DNA of 64,000 nucleotides from Nocardioides malaquae (lineage in GTDB: Bacteria > Actinomycetota > Actinomycetes > Propionibacteriales > Nocardioidaceae), in contig NZ_JADCSA010000008.1 in the NCBI RefSeq assembly GCF_015070385.1, forward strand, positions 1 through 64,000, in the 5' to 3' direction. Below the pieces are notes generated by a model. The model saw only the letters and a list, made by a program, of their open reading frames with translations. It ran no database searches and was not told where the DNA came from. The position numbers and the translations under genes are program-made. Positions 47,132-55,992 of this stretch are shown here, piece after piece. Each line of letters starts with the position of its first letter. Positions within the stretch are counted from its first letter, which is position 1.

Positions 47132-47161
47132 CTACTACGGACAGTAGTAGATAACTACTAC
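47132..47161. promoter_or_regulatory. Interlocking CTACTAC / GTAGTAG operator array
   Basis: CTACTAC (47132-47138), GTAGTAG (47144-47150) and CTACTAC (47155-47161) give two overlapping dyads with 5- and 4-nt spacers that share the middle arm. It is 53-82 bases upstream of the membrane-protein start, likely over its promoter. Confidence 0.6.
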
Positions 47162-47172
47162 GTCGTGTAGTT

Positions 47173-47203
47173 GATGGACGTTTCAACGGTGGAGACGTCC
47201 ATC
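47173..47203. promoter_or_regulatory. 31-bp imperfect palindrome, operator-like
   Basis: The outer 9 bases (GATGGACGT / ACGTCCATC) are perfectly complementary, and most inner positions also match in the reverse complement. One further base pair extends it outwards to 47172-47204. Confidence 0.6.
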
Positions 47204-47412
47204 ACACCACGACGCCATGCAAGCGCAACCGCACCGCCTTTACCACCACCAACATCCCCCGAAGGCACCTCAGTTCGCGTGCCTCCGTGCACCCTCTCCC
47301 AGCCCGCGTGCAACCCTGCGTGTCCCCATGGCGTCTGGGCAGTGAGACGCGTCGCTGGCGCGTCGCGGAGACCGGACGCAGTGGCGGACAGCATCGTGGG
47401 AGAGGCAGGATC

Positions 47413-47958
47413 GTGACGACGACACAGATGGAGGCACCGGTGGCGGGCAAGGGGGTGACTCGCGACGCCGACTTCGAGGCATGGCTTCTGGTGCGCCAAC
47501 CCGCGCTGCACCGCACCGCCTGGGCGCTCACCGGCAACCCGCACGACGCGGCCGACCTGCTGCAGACGGCCCTGGCCAAGGTCTACCTCGCGTGGGACAG
47601 GGTGAGCAGGGCCGACTCGATCGACAGCTATGCCCGTCGCGTGCTGGTCAACGAGCACACGTCGCTGTGGCGCCGCGCGTTCAAGAGGCGCGAGCACTCC
47701 ACGTACGAGGTGCCCGACCGCGGCGCCAGCGACCACTATGACGAGGGCACCAGTCGCGAGCTCTGGGAGTTCGTGCAGACCCTCTCCCCCCGGCAACGGG
47801 CCGTCGTGGTCCTGCGCTACTACGAGGAGCTCAGCGAGGCCGAGACCGCCGAGGTGCTCGGCGTCTCCGTCGGCACCGTGAAGTCCCAGTGCAGCCGAGC
47901 CCTCGCCACCCTGCGCGACCGCGCGCCCCGCAGCCTCGCCCCCCAGGAGGACCGATGA
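47413..47958 (+). CDS. SigE-family ECF RNA polymerase sigma factor
   Basis: A 181-residue sigma-70 family protein. Region 2 is at about 20-90 (DADFEAWLLVRQPALHRTAW, NPHDAADLLQTALAKVYLAW) and region 4 at about 110-165 (LSPRQRAVVVLRYYEELSEA, TAEVLGVSVGTVKSQCSRAL). This matches the actinobacterial SigE family. The GTG at 47413 has GAGAGG 7 nt upstream; ATG 47428 has none. It is coupled by a 4-base overlap to a membrane protein that is the likely anti-sigma factor. Confidence 0.9.
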   Translation: MTTTQMEAPVAGKGVTRDADFEAWLLVRQPALHRTAWALTGNPHDAADLLQTALAKVYLAWDRVSRADSIDSYARRVLVNEHTSLWRRAFKRREHSTYEVPDRGASDHYDEGTSRELWEFVQTLSPRQRAVVVLRYYEELSEAETAEVLGVSVGTVKSQCSRALATLRDRAPRSLAPQEDR

Positions 47959-49175
47959 ACGACGACCTGACCGGCCAGCGCCTCGGCGCCGCGCTGCGCG
48001 ACCACGTGCCTGCACACCCCCACGCGCCCCTCGACCTGGCCGACGTCAAGGCCGGCGCCCGCCGGGTCCGCCGGCGTCGCACCGTCACCGGCGTGGCGGT
48101 CGCCGCGGTCGCCGCAGCGGTGCTCACCCCCGCCGGCTTCATGGCCCTGGACGGCGACGGCACGGGTGCCACACCCGGTCCCGCGACCCAGGCACCGACC
48201 GCCGTGCCGCGCCCGTCGCTGGTCCCCGCACCCCGGGACGACGTCACGCTGGAGGAGGACTCCCCGCGCGGGGACGACCCGCTCGACTGGGCACACCCGA
48301 GCTTCACGGGCGCCGCCCCGCCTCACGACGCGCTGCCCGACGGCACCGACCAGGTGGCCCGACTCGGCGAGCGCTGGGCCGCCGGACGCGACAACGGCGT
48401 GGAGCGCACCGTGGTGCTCCTCGACGCCGACGGAGCCATCCTTCGGGAGTTCGAGGCCCAGAGCTTTGCGGTCTCGGACACCCACGAGCTGGTCGCCTGG
48501 ACCACCGGGCGCACGCTCATGCTGATGGACGACAGCGGCCGGACCCGCGAGCTGGCGACCCTGCCGGGGAACCATGGCGACCCGGTCGACCTGACCGGCG
48601 GGGCGGGTTGCGTGGACGAGTCCGACGTCGAGGGCTGCCGCGTGGTCGTGAGCTACGGGAGCGAGAACGGACCCGACGTCATCACCGGCGACGGGACGAT
48701 CACCCCGGTCTCGGAGGCCGTGGTCCACGTGAGCGCGGCCCACGAGGACTTCGCGGCGGGACCCGAGATGCCCGCCGCCTTCGAGAACACCGGGTGCACG
48801 AGGCTGATCGACCTCGGCACCGACGGACAGACCCGGTGGAAGAACTGCGACGTCCACGTGTGGTCCTTCTCCCCCGACGGACGCTGGATGACGGTGGTCG
48901 ACCGCGACTCCGACGGGTGGGGACCCAGCCGGATCGGGGTCGCCGACGCCGCCACGGGCAAGGTCTTCTTCTGGATCGACCCGACCGGGGACGACCGAGG
49001 CCTCGGCAACGCGACCTGGGAGGGGTCGGACCACCTCGTGGTCGACAGCTACGACTTCACCGACCGGGAGTGGCGCCTCTTCCGGGTCTCCGTCACCGGT
49101 GAGGTGGAGCAGGCAGCCGACATGGTGCCGGGCACGGACGGCGACTTCCCGTTCATTCCCCCGGTCCAGCCCTGA
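47955..49175 (+). CDS. Membrane-anchored beta-propeller-like protein, likely anti-sigma partner
   Basis: A 406-residue protein overlapping the sigma gene (ATGA), with GGAGGA upstream. The cytoplasmic N-terminus (1-40: LGAALRDHVPAHPHAPLDLA) is followed by a basic patch and one membrane helix at about 42-62. The remaining 340 residues are extracytoplasmic and beta-rich, with repeated blades (VVLLDADGAILREFEAQSF, WSFSPDGRWMTVVDRDSDGW, GSDHLVVDSYDF). No zinc-finger HxxxCxxC motif is visible. The anti-sigma role is inferred from position and topology. Confidence 0.78.
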   Translation: MNDDLTGQRLGAALRDHVPAHPHAPLDLADVKAGARRVRRRRTVTGVAVAAVAAAVLTPAGFMALDGDGTGATPGPATQAPTAVPRPSLVPAPRDDVTLEEDSPRGDDPLDWAHPSFTGAAPPHDALPDGTDQVARLGERWAAGRDNGVERTVVLLDADGAILREFEAQSFAVSDTHELVAWTTGRTLMLMDDSGRTRELATLPGNHGDPVDLTGGAGCVDESDVEGCRVVVSYGSENGPDVITGDGTITPVSEAVVHVSAAHEDFAAGPEMPAAFENTGCTRLIDLGTDGQTRWKNCDVHVWSFSPDGRWMTVVDRDSDGWGPSRIGVADAATGKVFFWIDPTGDDRGLGNATWEGSDHLVVDSYDFTDREWRLFRVSVTGEVEQAADMVPGTDGDFPFIPPVQP

Positions 49176-49189
49176 CACCCGGAGAGGCC

Positions 49190-49220
49190 GACCGACCGAG
49201 AGAGCGACAGCCAGTCGGTC
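49190..49220. terminator. Weak hairpin between converging genes
   Basis: GACCGAC (49190-49196) and GTCGGTC (49214-49220) form a 7-bp stem with a 17-nt loop in the 60-bp gap between the beta-propeller gene and tsaD. Confidence 0.35.
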
Positions 49221-49235
49221 ACCACCCTCGACGCC

Positions 49236-50282
49236 TCAGGCGACGACGGTGGTGATCGGCTGGCTCGAGTCCGCCGGCAGGTCGAGGGCCGAGGGCGTAC
49301 GCCCCCGTGCGACGAGCTCGGCACCGAGTGCGGCGACCATCGCGCCGTTGTCGGTGCAGAGGCCGGGGCGTGGCACCCGCACCCGGATCCCCTTCGCCTC
49401 GGCCCGCGCGGTCGCCATCGCCCGCAGCCGGCTGTTGGCCGCCACACCACCGCCGATCAGGATGTCGTCGATGCCGTGGGTGACGGCCGCGTCGATCGCC
49501 TTGCGGGTCAGCACGTCGCAGACGGCCTCCTGGAAGGAGGCGGCCACGTCCGGCACGTCGATGGTGGCCCCGGCCCGCTGCTGGGCCTCCACCCACCGGG
49601 CCACCGCGGTCTTGAGGCCGGAGAAGGAGAAGTCGAAGCGGTGACGCTCCAGGTCGCGGCGCGAGGTCAGGCCACGGGGGAAGTCGATGGCGACGCTGTT
49701 GCCGCTGGCCGCGGCCCGGTCGATGTGCGGACCGCCGGGGAAGCCCAGCCCCAGCAGGCGGGCGACCTTGTCGAAGGCCTCACCCGCGGCGTCGTCGATG
49801 GTGGCGCCGAGCGGGTCGACGCCCACCGTCACGTCGGTGACCTGCAGCAGGCTGGAGTGGCCGCCGGAGACCAGCATCGCCAGGCACGGCTCGGGGAGCG
49901 GACCGTGCTCGAGCTGGTCGACCGCCACGTGGGCGGCCAGGTGGTTGACGCCGTAGATCGGCTTGCCCAGGCCCCAGGCCAGCGACTTGGCGGCTGCGAC
50001 GCCGACGAGCAGCGCACCGGCCAGCCCCGGGCCACTCGTGACCGCGATGGCGTCGACGTCGGAGAGCCGGATCCCGGCGGTCTCGCAGGCCCGCTCGATG
50101 GTCGGCACCATCGCCTCGAGGTGGGCCCGGCTGGCGACCTCGGGCACGACACCGCCGAAACGGGCGTGCTCGTCGACGCTGCTGGCGACCGCGTCGGCCA
50201 GGAGCGTGTGGCCCCGCACGATGCCGACGCCGGTCTCGTCGCAGGAGGTCTCGATGCCGAGCACCAGAGGTTCGTCGCTCAT
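49236..50282 (-). CDS. tsaD: tRNA N6-adenosine threonylcarbamoyltransferase TsaD
   Basis: A 348-residue Kae1/TsaD ATPase-fold enzyme that transfers threonylcarbamoyl to A37 of ANN-decoding tRNAs. [17 protein letters not shown], the metal-binding HLAAH ([17 protein letters not shown]), [35 protein letters not shown] and [14 protein letters not shown] are conserved. The ATG overlaps the rimI stop by 4 bases. It is the last gene of the t6A operon and faces the converging beta-propeller gene. Confidence 0.97.
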   Translation of the reverse strand: MSDEPLVLGIETSCDETGVGIVRGHTLLADAVASSVDEHARFGGVVPEVASRAHLEAMVPTIERACETAGIRLSDVDAIAVTSGPGLAGALLVGVAAAKSLAWGLGKPIYGVNHLAAHVAVDQLEHGPLPEPCLAMLVSGGHSSLLQVTDVTVGVDPLGATIDDAAGEAFDKVARLLGLGFPGGPHIDRAAASGNSVAIDFPRGLTSRRDLERHRFDFSFSGLKTAVARWVEAQQRAGATIDVPDVAASFQEAVCDVLTRKAIDAAVTHGIDDILIGGGVAANSRLRAMATARAEAKGIRVRVPRPGLCTDNGAMVAALGAELVARGRTPSALDLPADSSQPITTVVA

Positions 50283-50755
50283 GGGTCCATCCTCCCGGAG
50301 GTGTGGGTGTCGAAGGCCAGCGCCCGCTCGAGGACGAGCGCGGCGGAGCCGTCGCGGTAGTAGCGGGGGCGGCGGTCGATCTCGACGAAACCAGCGGCGG
50401 CGTAGAGGGCCCGAGCGCCGGTGTTGGCCTCCCCCACCTCCAGCAGCAGACGCTCCGCACCGTTGCTGCGGGCCTCGGCGCAGGCGCGGGCGAGCAGCGC
50501 GGTGGCGACGCCGCGACGACGCACGGTCGGGTCGGCCGCGATGCGGAGCAGCTCGGCGAAGTCGCCGACGAGCCCGGTCAGGGCGTAGCCCACGGGACGG
50601 TCGGCGTCGTCGGCGGCGACCAGCAGCCGACGACCGGCGGTGTCGAGCAGCCCCTGCCAGGCCGGCAGGTCCCACGGTTCGTCGGGGAAGAGCGCCGCGT
50701 CGAGCGCTGTGACCGCGGCCAGGTCGTCGGTCGTGGCCGGTCGGACCGACCTCAC
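50279..50755 (-). CDS. rimI: Ribosomal-protein-alanine N-acetyltransferase RimI
   Basis: A 158-residue GNAT enzyme. The acetyl-CoA-binding segment is [18 protein letters not shown], followed by [20 protein letters not shown] and [20 protein letters not shown], the RimI signature. It acetylates the N-terminus of ribosomal protein S18 in E. coli; in actinobacteria the target may be broader. It is embedded between tsaB and tsaD with 4-base overlaps on both sides. Confidence 0.93.
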   Translation of the reverse strand: MRSVRPATTDDLAAVTALDAALFPDEPWDLPAWQGLLDTAGRRLLVAADDADRPVGYALTGLVGDFAELLRIAADPTVRRRGVATALLARACAEARSNGAERLLLEVGEANTGARALYAAAGFVEIDRRPRYYRDGSAALVLERALAFDTHTSGRMDP

Positions 50756-51387
50756 GAGACGGGCTTGGGCGCCGCCGGCGCCACGGCGTCGGGGCGGCGC
50801 AGGTAGAGCGGCTCGGGGTCGAGCAGCTCCGCACGCTCCTCGGCGACCACCCGGGCCAGCCAGCCGGCGCTGGGCCGGGCGGGCCCGACGGCGTGCGGGA
50901 ACGCGTCGGGGTAGAGCGTCGCTCCCTCACCGACCACCGGCAGGTCGCTGGCGACGTCGGCGGGCTTGCGCACCGCAGGGCCCTGCACGCGTACGCCGTC
51001 GCGGTAGGAGGCCACGTAGACCTCCTTGCGGCGGGCGTCGGTGGCGACCAGGAAGTCGCCGGAGACCGCACCGGTCTCGTGGGCCTCGACCGCGAGCACG
51101 TCGAGCGTGCAGACCGCTCGGACCTCGACGTCGAGCGCCAACGCCAGCGTGCGGGCGGTGACCAGCCCGACCCGCAAGCCGGTGAAGGGGCCCGGCCCGG
51201 CGCCCACGGCGATCGCGGTGACGTCGCGACGACCCCGGCCGGCATCAGCCATCACTGCGTCGATCAGCGGCGCCAGGGACTCACCGTGCTTCATCGGGCG
51301 GTCGGAGACCCGCTCGGCCACGACGTCACGGCCGTCGTGCAACGCCACCGTGACCAGGGGCGTGGCGGTGTCGAAGGCGAGGAGCAT
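50752..51387 (-). CDS. tsaB: t6A biosynthesis scaffold protein TsaB
   Basis: A 211-residue paralogue of TsaD that binds it to support threonylcarbamoyl transfer. [20 protein letters not shown], the [20 protein letters not shown] segment and [20 protein letters not shown] are diagnostic. The HLAAH metal motif of TsaD is absent, as expected for TsaB. It overlaps rimI by 4 bases and starts 9 bases after the GNAT-TsaE fusion gene, so it is translated from the same mRNA. Confidence 0.95.
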   Translation of the reverse strand: MLLAFDTATPLVTVALHDGRDVVAERVSDRPMKHGESLAPLIDAVMADAGRGRRDVTAIAVGAGPGPFTGLRVGLVTARTLALALDVEVRAVCTLDVLAVEAHETGAVSGDFLVATDARRKEVYVASYRDGVRVQGPAVRKPADVASDLPVVGEGATLYPDAFPHAVGPARPSAGWLARVVAEERAELLDPEPLYLRRPDAVAPAAPKPVS

Positions 51388-51396
51388 CCTGCGAGG

Positions 51397-52338
51397 TTAC
51401 CGACCCTCGACCCAGTGGAGCTCGACCACCCGGGGGTCGTGGTCGGCGAGGTCGCCGGGCACGGCACCGTGACCTGCGTCGCCGGTGGTCTCCCCGCCGA
51501 GCGCCCGGGTGATCCGCACCTCCAGGCGTCGCTCGGCCAGGCCCTCGGCCAGCCCCGCGCCCCACTCGACCACGGTCACCGCCTCGTCGAGGGCGGTGTC
51601 GAGGTCGAGGTCGTCCAGCTCCTCGATCCCGCCCAGCCGGTAGGCGTCGACGTGCACGAGGTCGGGCCCACCCACCAGTGAGGGGTGGACCCTGGCGATC
51701 ACGAAGGTGGGCGAGGTGATGCCCCCACGCACCCCGAGCCCTTCACCCAGGCCCTGGGTGAAGGTCGTCTTGCCGGCACCCAGCTCACCACTGAGCATGA
51801 GCAGGTCACCGGGCTCGAGCAGACGGGCCGTGCGCCACCCAAGGTCACGCATCGCCTCCGCGTCGCGCACCTCGTGGCGGGTCGGCAGGTCGCGCCACAG
51901 CTGGAGGCACGGACCCACGGTGCCTCCGTCCTCGAACCCCTTGGCCCGCCAGAAGTCGACGGTGGCGGGCAGCTCCGGACGCGCGAGCACGCCCACGCGG
52001 CGCTGGCCCGGGACGTGGCGCCCGGCGGCCTCCAGCAGCAACGAGGCCACCCGCTGCCCTTGGGCGCGGGGATCCACCCCGAACCGGCGCAGGAAGACGC
52101 TGTCGCCGCGCCGGTCCAGCAAGGTGGCCCCGACCGGACGGCCGTCGGAGCGCGCCAGCAGGCCACGCGAACGCCCCAGCGCGCGGGCGATCGTCTCGGG
52201 CGTCTCGCCCAGCGCGTCGGCGGGCGGGTCGAGGGGCGGTCGGTCGGCGAACGCGGCCCGCACCACGGCGTACACCTCCTCGGCCGCCTCCGCACCCACG
52301 CTGGTGACCTCCACGACGGGGTTCGTGCCCGGGGTCAT
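51397..52338 (-). CDS. tsaE: GNAT acetyltransferase-TsaE fusion protein
   Basis: A 313-residue two-domain protein. Residues 1-150 form a GNAT fold (FLRRFGVDPRAQGQRVASLL, TVDFWRAKGFEDGGTV). Residues 155-313 are TsaE, the ATPase that resets the TsaB-TsaD complex: Walker A LSGELGAGKTTFTQGLGEGL, ITSPTFVIARVHP, HVDAYRLGG and VVEWG. Bacterial TsaE is normally about 150 residues, so the acetyltransferase is an added domain. The ATG overlaps the hydrolase stop by 4 bases. The GNAT substrate is unknown; tRNA- or ribosome-linked acylation is only a guess. Confidence 0.9.
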   Translation of the reverse strand: MTPGTNPVVEVTSVGAEAAEEVYAVVRAAFADRPPLDPPADALGETPETIARALGRSRGLLARSDGRPVGATLLDRRGDSVFLRRFGVDPRAQGQRVASLLLEAAGRHVPGQRRVGVLARPELPATVDFWRAKGFEDGGTVGPCLQLWRDLPTRHEVRDAEAMRDLGWRTARLLEPGDLLMLSGELGAGKTTFTQGLGEGLGVRGGITSPTFVIARVHPSLVGGPDLVHVDAYRLGGIEELDDLDLDTALDEAVTVVEWGAGLAEGLAERRLEVRITRALGGETTGDAGHGAVPGDLADHDPRVVELHWVEGR

Positions 52339-53402
52339 GCCTCGGTCCGCTCCTTGAGGTCCTGGGCGTGGTGCAGAGCCCGTTCGAAGAGCCGGTCGAG
52401 CTCGGCGTTGACCTCGTCGTGGCGCTCCAGGATCACCATGTGACCCGCGCCTTCCACCTCGAGGAGGTCGGAGCCCGGGATGCGGGAGTGCAGCTTGCGG
52501 CTGTGGCCGATGCTGGTCAGGCGGTCGGTGGTGGCACCGATCACGGTGCAGGGCGCCAGCCCGAGCGCCGCCAGGTCGTCGTAGTGGTCGAGCGCAGCGA
52601 AGGCCGGGTAGAAGTCGGCGACCACCTCGAAGGGCGTTGCGTCGATCATGTCGAAGACGAACTCGGCGTAGTTGCGGGGCACGTCGTCGCCGAAGGAGAA
52701 CCGGTCGACGACCAGCTCGGCCAGCCGGAAGCCGGTGGCACGCAGCCGGTCGACGAGCAGGTGACCGCGATCGAGGACGCGCACCAGTCGGGCGATCGCC
52801 TGACCGCTCACCGAGCCCAGCGGCAGCATCGGGAAGAGGATCCGTCCGGGGTCCATGCCACCGGCCGTGGTCGCGATCAGGGCGGTGCCGACGATCCTGC
52901 TGCCGAACATCTCGGGGAACTGGGCGGCCAACGAGATCACGCTCATGCCACCCATGGAGTGGCCGACCACGACGACAGGGCCGTCGGTGGTCGTCTCGAT
53001 GACGCGCTTGAGGTCGCGGCCGAGCTGCGCGATCGTGCAGTTCTCGCCCGCCGACCGGTCGGAGCGGCCGTGGGAGCGCTGGTCGTAGAAGACGGTCCGC
53101 ACCAGACCGCGGTAGGCGGCACGCTGGAAGTGCCACGCCTGCAGGCTCAGGGTGTAGCCGTGCACGAAGACCACGGTGAGTGGCGTCTGCCGGTCCGGGT
53201 CGGCCTCGTCGATCTCCACGTGGAGGTCGATGCCGTCGTCGGCCACCACCTTGAGCGACGGCGAGGTCAGTGCCCCGAACTCGGTGGCGTCACCGGCGCC
53301 CTGGCGTGCCTGGATCTGTTGCACCGCCCGCGCGGTCGCCCCCGCGGCCGCGACCCCGACCAGACCCGCAGCCACTCCCCAGGCCTTGCTGTGCCGACTC
53401 AC
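52335..53402 (-). CDS. Alpha/beta-fold hydrolase with N-terminal membrane helix
   Basis: A 355-residue serine hydrolase. One hydrophobic N-terminal segment (AWGVAAGLVGVAAAGATARA) may anchor it in the membrane. The oxyanion region is VVFVHGYTLSLQAWHFQ, the nucleophile elbow VVVGHSMGGMSVISLA, and the catalytic His is in VEGAGHMVILERHDEVN. It resembles lipase/esterase-like hydrolases found between alr and tsaE in other actinobacteria. Its GTG overlaps the alr stop by 4 bases (GTGA). Substrate unknown. Confidence 0.85.
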   Translation of the reverse strand: MSRHSKAWGVAAGLVGVAAAGATARAVQQIQARQGAGDATEFGALTSPSLKVVADDGIDLHVEIDEADPDRQTPLTVVFVHGYTLSLQAWHFQRAAYRGLVRTVFYDQRSHGRSDRSAGENCTIAQLGRDLKRVIETTTDGPVVVVGHSMGGMSVISLAAQFPEMFGSRIVGTALIATTAGGMDPGRILFPMLPLGSVSGQAIARLVRVLDRGHLLVDRLRATGFRLAELVVDRFSFGDDVPRNYAEFVFDMIDATPFEVVADFYPAFAALDHYDDLAALGLAPCTVIGATTDRLTSIGHSRKLHSRIPGSDLLEVEGAGHMVILERHDEVNAELDRLFERALHHAQDLKERTEA

Positions 53403-54544
53403 GACTGGTCCTTCCCCACGTAGCGGCGGGTCAGGCGCCCGCCGAGCTGGGTGACGATCTCGTAGTTGATGGTGCCGGCGGCCTCCGCCCAGTCCTGCGC
53501 GGTCGGTTCGCCGGCGTCCCCGGGTCCGAAGAGTACGTACCGCTCCCCCGCCGCCACGGAGTCGCCGTGCAGGTCGACGACGAGCTGGTCCATGCAGACC
53601 TTGCCGCGCACCGGCCGCCGACGCCCGGCGACCCAGACCTCCGCTCCCGGACTCGCGGCTCGCGGCACTCCCTCGCCGTAGCCGACCGGCACGAGGCCGA
53701 GCGTGGTCTCCTCGGTCGCGACCCAGGCGTGGCCGTAGGAGACCCCCGCCCCGGCCGGCACCGACTTGGTCAACGCCAGGCGGCCCTGCACCGTCATCGC
53801 CGGCACCAGGTCGACCGGCGACGGTACGCCCGGCGCAGGGTCGAGCCCGTAGATTGAGATGCCGCAGCGCACCAGGTCGTGCCTCAGGTCGGCGCGGTGG
53901 ATCGCGGCGGCCGAGTTGGCCAGGTGGCGCACCTCCAGCTGCAGGCCGGCCTTCTCGGCGAGCGCCACCGCCTCGTCGAACGCCTTCGCCTGCAGGTCGG
54001 TCACAGGGTGGCCGGGCTCGTCGCTGGCCACGAGGTGCGACCAGACCCCGACGACCCGGACAGCTCCGCTGGCCTCGACCTGCCGCGCGTGGGCGCACAG
54101 GCCGGGCCACTGCTCAGCCGTGGCTCCCCCGCGGGAGAGGCCCGTGTCGATCTTGAGGTGCACCCGCGCGGTCACGCCCGCCCGGCCCGCCGCCGCGGCG
54201 ACCTCGTCGAACTGGGCGACGTCGTAGGCCGCGACGTCGACGTCGGCGGCCAGCACCTCCTCGTAGGAGTCGCCGGGGGCGGCCAGCCAACAGAGCAGTC
54301 GGCCCGTGTCGCCGGCCGCGCGCAGCGCTAGGGCCTCCTCGGGCGTGGCGACACCCAGCCAGGTCGCGCCCGCGGCCCGGGCCGTGCGCGCCACGGCGGA
54401 CATCCCGTGGCCGTAGCCGTCGGCCTTGACCACCGCCATGAGCGCGGCGGGGGCGACGAGGTCGCGGAGTGTGGAGACGTTGTGGGCGACCGCGTCGAGG
54501 TCGACGACGATCTCGGCTCGCGCCGGGTGCGCCCGCTCACTCAT
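53399..54544 (-). CDS. alr: Alanine racemase Alr
   Basis: A 381-residue PLP enzyme supplying D-alanine for peptidoglycan. The PLP Lys is in MAVVKADGYGHGMSAVARTA, the second catalytic Tyr in AGAGVSYGHAWVATEETTLG and the substrate carboxylate region in GKVCMDQLVVDL. The frame extends upstream, but the ATG at 54544 gives the normal family length. It ends 4 bases into the hydrolase gene and starts 10 bases after the nnr gene, inside one long minus-strand operon. Confidence 0.95.
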   Translation of the reverse strand: MSERAHPARAEIVVDLDAVAHNVSTLRDLVAPAALMAVVKADGYGHGMSAVARTARAAGATWLGVATPEEALALRAAGDTGRLLCWLAAPGDSYEEVLAADVDVAAYDVAQFDEVAAAAGRAGVTARVHLKIDTGLSRGGATAEQWPGLCAHARQVEASGAVRVVGVWSHLVASDEPGHPVTDLQAKAFDEAVALAEKAGLQLEVRHLANSAAAIHRADLRHDLVRCGISIYGLDPAPGVPSPVDLVPAMTVQGRLALTKSVPAGAGVSYGHAWVATEETTLGLVPVGYGEGVPRAASPGAEVWVAGRRRPVRGKVCMDQLVVDLHGDSVAAGERYVLFGPGDAGEPTAQDWAEAAGTINYEIVTQLGGRLTRRYVGKDQS

Positions 54545-54554
54545 CCCCCCAGTC

Positions 54555-55961
54555 TCACACCTCGCTGGCGAGCGCGCCGACGATCTCCGGCAGCGCGTGA
54601 GCCACGTCACTGGCAACCAGGGGTCCGCCCCGGCCCGCGCGGCTCGCCGCCGCCCCGTGCAACCACGCCCCGACACTGGCCGCGTCGAAGGGGTCGAGGC
54701 CACTCGCGAGCAGGGCACCGACCAGGCCCGTGAGCACGTCGCCGGCGCCGGCGGTGGCCAGCCAGGGTGTGCCGGTGGAGTTCACCCGGACCCGTCCGCC
54801 GGGGTCGGCGACGAGGGTGCGGGGACCTTTGAGCAGCACCACCGCGCCCCACCGCCGGGCGGCGTCTCGTGCGTGGCGCAGCGGCGCGCCCTCCACCTCG
54901 CCGCGGGGTTCACCGAGCAGCGCGGCGAGCTCCCCCGCGTGCGGTGTCAGGACGAGGCCCGAGGGTCCTCGGCGGTGGTGCAGGTGGCGCAGGGCGTCGG
55001 CGTCGACGACCACCGGGACGTCGTCGCCCAACGCCGCGGCCAGCGCCGCCGCCGCCTCGTCGTCGCCACCCGACCCGACGGCCCACGCCTGCACCCGACC
55101 GGCGCCGACCACCTCGGGGAACCGCTGACGCACCCGGGAGTCGACCTCGTCGGGCCCGACGTAGCGGACCATGCCCGCCATCCCGCTGGCCGCACCGGCG
55201 ACGCAGAGCAACGCCGCGCCCGGGTAGGCGCGCGACCCGGCGCGTACGCCCACCACGCCGCGCGTGTACTTGTGCGACGCCCGCCCGGGCACCGGCAGGA
55301 GCGTCGCGACGTCGGCGGCCTCGAGGGCCTCGACGTCGGCGTCCGGCAGGACCAGGCCGATGTCGACCAGGCGGACCTCCCCGCAGGCCGCGGCCGCGGG
55401 ATCGACCAGAGTGGCGACCTTGTGGGTGCCAAAGGTGACGGTCACCTCGGCCTGCACGTGGGGCTCCGGGGTCTCGCCGGTGTCGACGGCCACCCCCGAG
55501 GGCAGGTCGACGGCGACGACCGGCACCCCGGCGAGCGCCTCGACGGCCTGCTGGGCGTCGGGCCGCAGCCCCGGGCTGCCTCCGATGCCGACGATGCCGT
55601 CGACGAGCAGGTCGGCGTCGAACCCGACCGCCCCCGGCAGGTCGACGGCCCGGCCCCCGGCAGCCAGGAGGGCCGCCAGCCCGGGCGCGTGCGGGTGCTC
55701 CGCCAGCGGCAGCGCCCGCACGGCCACCCCGTGGCGCGCCAGCCAGGCTCCCGCGAAGAGCGCGTCGCCCCCGTTGTTGCCGGCGCCTACGAGCAGCAGC
55801 ACGCGGGTGCCGTACGTGTGTCCCCGGCGCCGCCGGAGCTCGTCGGCGACCGCGACCGCCAGCCCGGTCGCGGCACGCTGCATCAGGGCCTCGTCGCCGA
55901 CGGCGGCGATGGCCTGCTCCTCGGCTGCACGGACCTGAGCGACGGTGTGGGCCTGCCTCAT
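54555..55961 (-). CDS. nnr: Bifunctional NAD(P)H-hydrate epimerase/dehydratase Nnr
   Basis: A 468-residue metabolite-repair enzyme. The N-terminal epimerase domain has VGAGNNGGDALFAGAWLARH and VVAVDLPSGVAVDTGE. The C-terminal ADP-dependent (S)-NAD(P)H-hydrate dehydratase has LVLTPHAGELAALLGEPRGE, VVLLKGPRTLVADPG and the ribokinase-like TAGAGDVLTGLVGALLASG. The ATG at 55961 is 7 nt after TACGCT, with no ribosome-binding site. It is likely the first gene of the run through alr to tsaD. Confidence 0.94.
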   Translation of the reverse strand: MRQAHTVAQVRAAEEQAIAAVGDEALMQRAATGLAVAVADELRRRRGHTYGTRVLLLVGAGNNGGDALFAGAWLARHGVAVRALPLAEHPHAPGLAALLAAGGRAVDLPGAVGFDADLLVDGIVGIGGSPGLRPDAQQAVEALAGVPVVAVDLPSGVAVDTGETPEPHVQAEVTVTFGTHKVATLVDPAAAACGEVRLVDIGLVLPDADVEALEAADVATLLPVPGRASHKYTRGVVGVRAGSRAYPGAALLCVAGAASGMAGMVRYVGPDEVDSRVRQRFPEVVGAGRVQAWAVGSGGDDEAAAALAAALGDDVPVVVDADALRHLHHRRGPSGLVLTPHAGELAALLGEPRGEVEGAPLRHARDAARRWGAVVLLKGPRTLVADPGGRVRVNSTGTPWLATAGAGDVLTGLVGALLASGLDPFDAASVGAWLHGAAASRAGRGGPLVASDVAHALPEIVGALASEV

Positions 55962-55968
55962 GGCCCCG

Positions 55969-55974
55969 AGCGTA
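55969..55974 (-). promoter_or_regulatory. Putative -10 element of nnr (start of the alr-tsa operon)
   Basis: TACGCT on the minus strand, 7 nt before the ATG at 55961, in a 43-bp divergent gap. Confidence 0.4.
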
Positions 55975-55992
55975 GTGGGGCGCAGCACCCCC

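Larger units (their letters stand above)
47080..47412. other. 333-bp divergent intergenic region rich in palindromes
   Basis: Between the 46438-47079 membrane gene and the SigE gene. It holds interlocking CTACTAC/GTAGTAG dyads (47132-47161) and a 31-bp near-palindrome (47173-47203). From 47210 to 47400 I see no clear motif; the short open frames there have unnatural, Pro/Arg-rich composition and are unlikely genes. Confidence 0.65.

Noticed and set aside
47171-47416. An 81-residue plus-strand open frame in the palindrome region
   Set aside because: Its start MMDVSTVETSI arises from the 31-bp palindrome, which gives the same peptide on both strands. The remainder is Pro/Arg-rich and has no ribosome-binding site.
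51400-53136. A 579-residue version of the TsaE gene
   Set aside because: The upstream part is antisense-like shadow of the alpha/beta hydrolase frame. The GNAT domain starts at the ATG at 52338, which overlaps the hydrolase stop.
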